Source: Chitinophagaceae bacterium
GTDB taxonomy: Bacteria > Bacteroidota > Bacteroidia > Chitinophagales > Chitinophagaceae
Direction: 5' to 3'
DNA length: 10,909 nucleotides
NCBI GenBank assembly: GCA_030151745.1
Contig: JASLDA010000391.1
Coordinates: 1-10,909 of the forward strand
Position numbers and translations under genes: made by a program. Shown in pieces: positions 6,328 to 10,909 of this stretch (positions are counted from its first letter, which is position 1; each line of letters begins with the position of its first letter). Below the pieces are notes generated by a model, which worked only from the letters and a program-made list of their open reading frames with translations, searched no databases and was not told the origin of the DNA.

Positions 6328-8403
6328 TCAAATCCGGAAGCTCAATCCCAGGCTGGTGATGTTCCCGAAGATGCCGCGCTGTACGAAGCGGTATTGCTGC
6401 TTTTCGGCATCCCAGACCCGGCTTACGCGATCCGGCTGGGTGCGGTTGAGGACATTGTACATGCTGAGGTGCGCTTCCCCCCGTACCCGGCCGAGTATGC
6501 TGAACTTATAGCCCAGGTCGAGATCGATGCGGAATGCCGAGGCCATGCGCAGCGCATTGCGCTCGGTATAGATCGGCAGAGCGTCGAAGCCCGTGAAATC
6601 CGGCTTGGGAACAAGATACTGGCTGCGCTGCCCCGTGAAGGGCTGGCCGGAGGCCCAGACAAGGGTCGCGGCGCAGTTGAAGCGCTCGCTGATATCGTAA
6701 AGTCCTACCAGGGAGAGGTCATGCCGGCGGTCGAAGCGGGAGTAGTAAGCCTGCCCCTTGTTCAGCGAATCGAACTGCCGGGTGGACCAGGCGAGGCTGT
6801 AGCCGAGCCAGCCCGTGAAGCGACCCTTTGTCTTCGAGAGCAGCAGCTCCAGGCCGTAGGCATCCCCGCGTCCCTGCAGGAGCTCGGATTCGAAGTTGTC
6901 GTTCAGTACCAGCTGCGCGCCTTCGCGGTATTCCACCAGGTGCTGCATGCGTTTGTAGTATGCTTCCGCCGTAAAGCTCAGCGAGCGCTCCGGCACTGTA
7001 TGATAATAGCCGACGCTGTACTGGTCCGAGATGCCCGGGCGGACGCGGCCGCTGACCGGGTACCACAGATCCGTAGGAAGGCTGAGCGAAGAGCTCGCTA
7101 CGAGATGCATATACTGCACCATGCGGGAATAGGATAGCTTGAAGGAGCTGTTCTCGTCGAGCTTGTAGCGCAGCCCGATCCGGGGCTCGGGGCTGATATA
7201 GGCCGTGTCGTTCGTTGCGGCGCCGCTGAGCCGCACGCCGATCATCAGGCAGAGCGCGTCGTTGATGGTCCATTCGTCGGCTGCATAGATTGCCGCTTCC
7301 AGGGCCGGGATAACCTTGCCGGGGCGGCTGGGATATTTGTCGAGCTCGGTGCCGGCGCTCTGGATGATATTCGGCCGGAAGCAATGCTGCACGAGGCTGA
7401 CGCCCTCGCTGAGGCGGTGCCCGTTCTGCTCCTGGTAGCGGATTTCAGCCCGGAGCCCGAGGTCCCGGATGGCGGATTTTACATCCAGCCGGGAGTTGCC
7501 GAAGGCGCCGCCGATGTCGTAGCGGAAGCGCGAGTAGTAAACGCTCAGGTCGCTGTTCCAGCGCCCGGCCGCCTGGCGGTGGGCCCAGCGAAGCGTAGCC
7601 GTGTTGTTGCCCAGCTTCATGCCTGTGCGCACGGCTCCGAGGCTGTCGCCGGCGCTCGATGGGCCGCCGTTCATCTTCAGCGCATCGTCGCCGTAGTAGC
7701 CGCTTAGGTACAGGTGGTCGTTCGGGCCCGCGACATAATGGAAGCGCCCGTTCAGGTCGTAAAAGTGATAGGGTATATAGCGGAAGATCTGGTCGACATA
7801 GGTGCGGCGGGCGGCGATCATGCTCGAAAGCTTGTTTTTCGCGATAGGACCTTCGGCCACCACCGAGCTGCTGATGAGCCCGATATTGCCGCTGCACTTA
7901 TAGTCGGTCATGCTGCCGTCCCGCATGCTGAGGTCCAGCACGCTGGAGAGCCGCCCCCCGTACCGTGCGGGGAAGGCCGATTTGTACATATCGGCTTCCC
8001 GGATCGTGCCGGGATTGAACAGCGAGAAAAAACCGAGCAGGTGACCAGCGTTGTAGACCGGCGCGCCGTCGAGCAGGATCAGGTTCTCGTCGTTGCCGCC
8101 GCCGCGTACGTACATGCCGATGCCGCCATCGGTACCGCGCTTCACGCCCGGGGTCAGCTGCAGGGCCTTGACGATATCAGACTCGCCGCCCATGGAAGGA
8201 GCTTTCAGCAGCAGCGCCGTCGGGATGGCCGCCTTGCCCATCTGCGGGGAGCTGATCTGCTCTTTCAGCCGCAGGGTGCCGGCCGATACGGAGACTCCGT
8301 TAAGCGCATGCGAGGCGGTGTTCAGGCTGTCGGCCGATGTCCGGTGCGCGTAAGCCGAACCTGTGAGCGCGGTGAGAAGCAGGGAATAGAGGATGCGGTG
8401 CAT
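6328..8403 (-). CDS. TonB-dependent outer-membrane receptor (no STN or carboxypeptidase-like domain)
   Basis: Outer-membrane transporter driven by TonB/ExbB/ExbD, probably loading its substrate together with the lipoprotein encoded next. 691 residues from the ATG at 8403. A start 13 codons upstream is possible, but the signal peptide MHRILYSLLLTALTGSAYA (cut near 19) fits the chosen one. There is no N-terminal beta domain: the plug begins almost at once, about 35-160 (LNGVSVSAG as a possible TonB box; GGIGMYVRGGGNDENLILLD; FPARYGGRLSSVLDLSMRDG). The barrel follows, about 165-691, with typical late motifs DLWYPVSGRVRPGISDQYSV, RFDRRHDLSLVGLYDI, GQPFTG and MYNVLNRTQPDRV. The end GNITSLGLSFRI is a normal last beta strand. 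The plug is clearly related to that of the receptor at the left end, but without STN this copy should transport only and not signal. Substrate unknown. Confidence 0.93.
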   Translation of the reverse strand: MHRILYSLLLTALTGSAYAHRTSADSLNTASHALNGVSVSAGTLRLKEQISSPQMGKAAIPTALLLKAPSMGGESDIVKALQLTPGVKRGTDGGIGMYVRGGGNDENLILLDGAPVYNAGHLLGFFSLFNPGTIREADMYKSAFPARYGGRLSSVLDLSMRDGSMTDYKCSGNIGLISSSVVAEGPIAKNKLSSMIAARRTYVDQIFRYIPYHFYDLNGRFHYVAGPNDHLYLSGYYGDDALKMNGGPSSAGDSLGAVRTGMKLGNNTATLRWAHRQAAGRWNSDLSVYYSRFRYDIGGAFGNSRLDVKSAIRDLGLRAEIRYQEQNGHRLSEGVSLVQHCFRPNIIQSAGTELDKYPSRPGKVIPALEAAIYAADEWTINDALCLMIGVRLSGAATNDTAYISPEPRIGLRYKLDENSSFKLSYSRMVQYMHLVASSSLSLPTDLWYPVSGRVRPGISDQYSVGYYHTVPERSLSFTAEAYYKRMQHLVEYREGAQLVLNDNFESELLQGRGDAYGLELLLSKTKGRFTGWLGYSLAWSTRQFDSLNKGQAYYSRFDRRHDLSLVGLYDISERFNCAATLVWASGQPFTGQRSQYLVPKPDFTGFDALPIYTERNALRMASAFRIDLDLGYKFSILGRVRGEAHLSMYNVLNRTQPDRVSRVWDAEKQQYRFVQRGIFGNITSLGLSFRI

Positions 8404-8406
8404 GGG

Positions 8407-8425
8407 ATCGGTGTTCTTGACCGAT
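8407..8425. promoter_or_regulatory. Inverted repeat directly before the receptor start codon
   Basis: ATCGGT, seven bases, ACCGAT: a perfect 6-bp inverted repeat ending three bases from the ATG at 8403. It could fold in the mRNA and cover the ribosome entry site, or be an operator half-site pair. Six base pairs may arise by chance, so this is only a candidate. The remaining gap up to 8520 holds an AT-rich island at about 8461-8478 but no recognisable TAnnTTTG promoter. Confidence 0.3.
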
Positions 8426-8427
8426 AA

Positions 8428-8450
8428 CGCCGAAGCATGCATCTCCCCCT
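8428..8450 (-). repeat. Dispersed intergenic repeat, short copy C
   Basis: On the minus strand it reads AGGGGGAGATG, then CATG, then CTTCGGCG. Both ends match parts of copies A and B, with the middle rearranged or lost. It lies in the leader of the receptor gene starting at 8403. The exact 11-base core AGGGGGAGATG is shared by all three copies. Confidence 0.5.
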
Positions 8451-8520
8451 ATGGGGTCTGTAAAATTGTTTTTTTAAGTGTTGGCGTTTGCTTCCCTCCC
8501 CGCTCCGGATGGCCTGAATT

Positions 8521-9201
8521 TCACTCGGGCAGCGACCAGTCTATGGGTTTCTCGCCGTGTTTTTCAAGCCAGTGATTCGCCTTGGAGAAATGGCGGTTGC
8601 CGAAAAAGCCGTTGTGCGCGGAAAGCGGGGAAGGGTGCGCCGATTTCAGGATGAGATGCTTTTTTGAATCGATCAGCGCTTCCTTGGATTGGGCGAAGCG
8701 GCCCCAAAGCATGAACACGACGGCGTCACATTCTTCGGAGACCACTTGGATCACGGCATCGGTGAACTGGTGCCAGCCGATCCTGGCGTGGCTGTTCGCC
8801 GTATAGGCCTCAACCGTAAGGGCTGCGTTAAGCAGCAGCACGCCTTGCTCGGCCCAGTATTCCAGATGGCCGTGTCTGGGAATTTCCAGCCCGAGGTCTT
8901 CATGGATTTCCTTGAAGATATTGACGAGCGAAGGCGGTATGGCCACGCCGCGAGGCACCGAGAAGGAAAGGCCTTCCGCCTGGTTCGGGCCGTGATAGGG
9001 ATCCTGGCCGAGGATGACCACCTTCACCTTTTTCAGCGGCGTGGTGTTGAAGGCGTTGAAGATAAGGGGGCCGGGAGGATAGATCGTCTTGCCGGCCTGC
9101 TTTTCCTGCTTCAGGAAGCTGACGATCCCTTCGAAGTACGGCTTGTCGAACTCCGCTTCCAGAGCGGCTTTCCAATCTGCGGCGATCTGAACGTTGGCCA
9201 T
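8521..9201 (-). CDS. ung: Uracil-DNA glycosylase, family 1
   Basis: Cytoplasmic base-excision repair enzyme that removes uracil from DNA arising from cytosine deamination or dUTP misincorporation. 226 residues, full length for the family. The water-activating motif GQDPYH is at 65-70 (Asp67 equals E. coli Asp64; Tyr69 blocks thymine), followed by GPNQAEGLSFSVP. LLLNAALTVE holds Asn125, which reads uracil. HPSPLSAHNGFFG at 189-201 holds the catalytic His189 and the intercalating Leu193. All key residues are present. The ATG at 9201 gives the expected N-terminus. It stands 117 bases upstream of the receptor gene, with no obvious functional link to it. Confidence 0.97.
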   Translation of the reverse strand: MANVQIAADWKAALEAEFDKPYFEGIVSFLKQEKQAGKTIYPPGPLIFNAFNTTPLKKVKVVILGQDPYHGPNQAEGLSFSVPRGVAIPPSLVNIFKEIHEDLGLEIPRHGHLEYWAEQGVLLLNAALTVEAYTANSHARIGWHQFTDAVIQVVSEECDAVVFMLWGRFAQSKEALIDSKKHLILKSAHPSPLSAHNGFFGNRHFSKANHWLEKHGEKPIDWSLPE

Positions 9202-9237
9202 GACGTGGGGCTGAGAGGTTAGTGTTGAATCAGAAAC

Positions 9238-9245
9238 CGAAAATA
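9238..9245 (-). promoter_or_regulatory. Candidate -7 element for uracil-DNA glycosylase
   Basis: The minus strand reads TATTTTCG, 7 of 8 to TAnnTTTG, 36 bases before the ATG. No matching -33 TTTG is seen. Low confidence. Confidence 0.22.
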
Positions 9246-9268
9246 CGGAGCGAGGGGGAGCGATGTTC

Positions 9269-9310
9269 CATGTTTCATGGGCGACGCTTCGGCTGAGGAG
9301 GGGGAGATGT
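9269..9310 (+). repeat. Dispersed intergenic repeat, copy B
   Basis: Runs CATGTTTC ... GCGACGCTTCGG ... AGGGGGAGATGT on the plus strand, 36 of 42 identical to copy A, in the opposite orientation. A second GAGGGGGAG box 46 bases earlier (9252-9260, against 9298-9306) gives B an internal direct repeat, so the full unit may be longer than 42 bases. It sits in the 208-base gap between uracil-DNA glycosylase and the unknown secreted protein. Confidence 0.75.
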
Positions 9311-9365
9311 CAACCATGCAGCCAGTTATCCGGCACGCATCGGGAATTATGCAAAGGAAAGGACG

Positions 9366-9387
9366 CGCCTGGCAGGGCTGCCAGGCG
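9366..9387 (-). terminator. Perfect GC hairpin after the small secreted-protein gene
   Basis: CGCCTGGCA, loop GGGC, TGCCAGGCG: a perfect 9-bp stem 22 bases past the stop at 9410. On the minus strand it is followed by CGTCCTTTCCTTTG, pyrimidine-rich but without a solid T-run. Likely terminator. Confidence 0.6.
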
Positions 9388-9409
9388 TATTACGGGCGAC
9401 GCGGGGCAA

Positions 9410-9937
9410 TTACTCCCCGGTATAGGGCGTGTACTTGATCTCGCCCTTGGAGCGATCGGCGGCTACGATGCAGACGGATCCGCAGAATTCCTTGTTCTTG
9501 AGCCGGGTCATGAATTCCAGCAGGTACATGTCGGTGCGCTCCGGGGTAAATTCGTACACCATGAAATTCGTCACTTCCTTGCCGGGCTTTTTGAAGACGA
9601 ACTTCTCGTCGATCTTGCGGTTGTCGCCGTCGTAGATGACCATACGGTGATTGGTGGCTGCCTGCTGGCCGACGAAGATGATCTCGTAGAGCTGCCCCCG
9701 CTGGAGCTGCACCATGATCGGGAAGGGCATCATGCTCTCCATGTTGATCATCCCGTCCCGGTACACGATGAAGCCCTGGCCGGTAAAATGCTTCTTGATG
9801 TCATCGGCCTGGGCACGGAGCACGGGATCCTGGCAGCCTACAGACTGCCGGGGCTCTGCATTGCGCTGGGCATGGACCGCGGCGGCGGAGCACAGGATTG
9901 CGGAGGCGGTGAGGAGGCTGCGGAAATATCGGTTCAT
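9410..9937 (-). CDS. Small secreted protein of unknown function
   Basis: 175 residues from the ATG at 9937. The open frame extends 19 codons up to 9994, but only the inner start places the signal peptide first (MNRYFRSLLTASAILCSAAA, then VHAQ, cut near 24). The mature part is about 150 residues: a short helix-like stretch (DPVLRAQADDIKKHFTGQGF), then alternating polar/hydrophobic strands (MVQLQRGQLYEIIFVGQQAA; HRMVIYDGDNRKIDEKFVF; YEFTPERTDMYLLEFMTRL), suggesting a compact beta-sandwich. Cys35, Cys152 and Cys156 are in the exported part and could form a disulfide. There is no lipobox and no T9SS tail, so it is predicted periplasmic. I do not recognise a named family. It is monocistronic as far as can be seen, with a hairpin after it and 143 bases before it. 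Confidence 0.85.
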   Translation of the reverse strand: MNRYFRSLLTASAILCSAAAVHAQRNAEPRQSVGCQDPVLRAQADDIKKHFTGQGFIVYRDGMINMESMMPFPIMVQLQRGQLYEIIFVGQQAATNHRMVIYDGDNRKIDEKFVFKKPGKEVTNFMVYEFTPERTDMYLLEFMTRLKNKEFCGSVCIVAADRSKGEIKYTPYTGE

Positions 9938-10016
9938 TGCCTGCGAAGTTGGTCGGTTTAGTCTGTAGAATGCTGGATATGCTTGCAATAGCATCGTTAA
10001 ATCGATAAGGATCCAG

Positions 10017-10034
10017 GATTGCGGCGCCGCGATC
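10017..10034. repeat. Palindrome in the gap between the FAH-family and secreted-protein genes
   Basis: GATTGCGGC/GCCGCGATC: an 18-base palindrome with a single G-T mismatch, 46 bases beyond the FAH stop. It could be a hairpin at the end of that transcript or a binding site upstream of the secreted-protein gene. The rest of this 143-base gap shows nothing else. Confidence 0.4.
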
Positions 10035-10080
10035 GGAAGCCCGGGTGGCGCAGCGGCATAATCCGAAGATCCCCTTCCCT

Positions 10081-10692
10081 TTATTTGATCAGCATGTCCA
10101 GTACCTGCTCGCCTTCGAGAAAGGCTTCCAGCCGGTCGTGCAGAGCTACGGGGCCGACGCCTGCGGGCGTCCCGGTGAAGATCAGATCGCCGATATTGAG
10201 ACTGAAAAAGGTGCTGGCGTAGGCGATCACGGCATCGACGCTGTTGAGCATGTCGGCCGTATGCCCCTGCTGCACGGACTTCCCGTTCCTGCGCAGCTCG
10301 AAGCGCAGATCCTGGATATCCCGGCCTTCGGGAATGCTCATGAAGCTGCCGACGGCCGCGCTGTCGTCAAAGGCTTTTGCGATCTCCCAGGGCAGGCCTT
10401 TCTCCTTCTGCCGCTGCTGGATATCCCGGGCGGTGAAATCGATGCCGACGGTGACCTGCTCGTAGTACTTGCGGGCGAACTTCTCCCCGATATGCTTGCC
10501 GTTCTTGGACATCTTCACAACCAGCTCCGCCTCGTAGTGAATATCTTTCGAGAACTCAGGGTAGTAGAACGGCCGCTGGGGCTGCAGCAGGGCGTTCTTG
10601 GCCTTCATGAACAGGACAGGAGCCTCCGGTATCGAATTGCCGAGCTCTTTGGCATGTTCGGCATAATTTCGGCCGACACAGATAATCTTCAT
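10081..10692 (-). CDS. Fumarylacetoacetate hydrolase (FAH) family protein
   Basis: 203 residues, the size of the short FAH-family enzymes that cleave or decarboxylate acylpyruvates and related beta-keto acids (FAHD1/YcgM-like). The ATG at 10692 gives the classic start MKIICVGRNYAEHAKELGN; the open frame continues 67 codons further up but is antisense to the thioesterase gene. Metal ligands: Glu54 and Glu56 in IHYEAELVVKM and Asp85 in TVGIDFTARD. Further family motifs are PWEIAKAFDDSAAVGSF (101-117) and IGDLIFTGTPAGVGPV (167-182), which shapes the active site. Cytoplasmic, Mg or Mn dependent by family knowledge; oxaloacetate decarboxylase or acylpyruvase activity is possible, and the exact substrate cannot be told. 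Its start codon lies 18 bases from the divergent thioesterase start. Confidence 0.93.
   Translation of the reverse strand: MKIICVGRNYAEHAKELGNSIPEAPVLFMKAKNALLQPQRPFYYPEFSKDIHYEAELVVKMSKNGKHIGEKFARKYYEQVTVGIDFTARDIQQRQKEKGLPWEIAKAFDDSAAVGSFMSIPEGRDIQDLRFELRRNGKSVQQGHTADMLNSVDAVIAYASTFFSLNIGDLIFTGTPAGVGPVALHDRLEAFLEGEQVLDMLIK
10664..10671 (+). promoter_or_regulatory. Candidate -7 element for the thioesterase-like gene, inside the FAH gene
   Basis: TAATTTCG, 7 of 8 to TAnnTTTG, 39 bases before the plus-strand ATG and within the first codons of the FAH gene. A TTTG at 10648-10651 is too close to be a standard -33 element. Low confidence. Confidence 0.2.
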
Positions 10693-10710
10693 AAACAGCT
10701 GGTAGTCTGA

Positions 10711-10909
10711 ATGCGCGTAAAAATAGGCTTTCCGCAGGGCAGTCCGCTCAGTGTGCGGCAGATCCCGGTGCGGATCGGGGACATCAATTACGGGGGGCAC
10801 CTGGGCAACGACGCCCTCCTGAGCATCATCCACGAATCCCGGATGCAGTGGCTGGGACAATACGGGATGACGGAGCTGGAAACCGGGGACCACGGCCTGA
10901 TCATGGCGG
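10711..10909 (+). CDS. Hot-dog-fold acyl-CoA thioesterase-like protein (partial, N-terminal 66 codons)
   Basis: The only plus-strand gene; it starts at ATG 10711 and is open to the right edge. The translation begins MRVKIGFPQGSPLSVRQIPV and continues RIGDINYGGHLGNDALLSII, HESRMQWLGQYGMTELE and HGLIMA. The GDINYGGHLGND stretch followed by a long helix (ALLSIIHESRMQWL) matches the start of the 4HBT/YbgC-like thioesterase hot-dog fold, which hydrolyses acyl-CoA thioesters in the cytoplasm. Aligned by eye to YbgC (EDTDAGGVVYH), Asn26 sits where the catalytic Asp is expected, so activity may differ or rest on Asp34 or Glu42. It is divergent from the FAH gene with an 18-base gap. The C-terminus is not visible, so the family call rests on about 45 informative residues. 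Confidence 0.8.
   Translation, partial: MRVKIGFPQGSPLSVRQIPVRIGDINYGGHLGNDALLSIIHESRMQWLGQYGMTELETGDHGLIMA
10718..10725 (-). promoter_or_regulatory. Candidate -7 element for the FAH-family gene, inside the thioesterase-like gene
   Basis: The minus strand reads TATTTTTA, 7 of 8 to TAnnTTTG, 25 bases before the FAH ATG. It overlaps codons 3-5 of the divergent gene. No -33 TTTG is seen at normal spacing. The location fits a short leader but is not proof. Confidence 0.25.

Noticed and set aside
1..8403. Polysaccharide utilisation locus (SusC/SusD type)
   Set aside because: Two TonB receptors are present, but no SusD-like lipoprotein and no glycoside hydrolase or sulfatase. The lipoprotein looks like DUF4249.
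8521..9201. Uracil-DNA glycosylase as part of a phage-defence system
   Set aside because: It is a standard full-length family 1 repair enzyme with all catalytic residues, and no nuclease, helicase or other defence gene is beside it.
9938..9994. A 19-residue extension of the small secreted protein
   Set aside because: It would put a charged, proline-containing stretch before an otherwise standard signal peptide.
10036..10062. A stretch like the 5' part of a tRNA (AGCCCGGGTGGCGCAGCGG)
   Set aside because: No T-arm GGTTCGAATCC, anticodon arm or matching acceptor end follows within tRNA length.
10693..10893. A 67-residue N-terminal extension of the FAH-family protein
   Set aside because: The family starts at MKIICVGRNY, and the extension is antisense to the thioesterase-like reading frame.

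Overview
The window reads as the chromosome of a GC-rich member of the Bacteroidota, probably a Chitinophagaceae-like lineage. The grounds are an ECF sigma / FecR (with a C-terminal DUF4974-like part) / STN-TonB-receptor set, a second TonB receptor paired with a DUF4249-like lipoprotein, a secreted protein with a type IX secretion (T9SS) C-terminal signal, weak Shine-Dalgarno sequences, and short AT-rich tandem repeats in the gaps. The genus call is inference from gene content; no marker gene is present.

Layout, left to right. All complete genes are on the minus strand, so transcription runs toward base 1. A cell-surface signalling operon occupies 1-4020: an ECF sigma factor (4020-3439), a FecR-type anti-sigma factor (3428-2436) and a TonB-dependent receptor with an N-terminal STN domain (2439 to beyond base 1). 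FecR and the receptor overlap by the four bases ATGA. Next comes a single T9SS-exported protein (5121-4132). Then a second transport module: a TonB receptor without STN (8403-6328) followed by a DUF4249-like lipoprotein (6186-5305). Then uracil-DNA glycosylase (9201-8521), a small secreted protein of unknown function (9937-9410), and a fumarylacetoacetate-hydrolase-family enzyme (10692-10081). A hot-dog thioesterase-like gene starts at 10711 on the plus strand and leaves the right edge; its start codon is only 18 bases from that of the FAH gene.

How they work together: the first operon should sense a substrate at the outer membrane (receptor STN domain), signal across the periplasm to FecR, and release the sigma factor to transcribe its targets, most likely including its own receptor. 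The second receptor and its lipoprotein probably bind and import an unidentified substrate at the cell surface. The remaining genes are housekeeping or unassigned.

The gaps (all under 300 bases) hold GC-rich hairpins just after three genes, a heptamer tandem repeat (5208-5242), an octamer tandem repeat directly before the lipoprotein start (6188-6235), and three related copies of a dispersed intergenic repeat (6276-6317, 8428-8450, 9269-9310). I see no complete new defence or mobile system. The points most worth following are the dispersed repeat, the hydrophobic tail of the sigma factor, and the very tight divergent gene pair at the right end.
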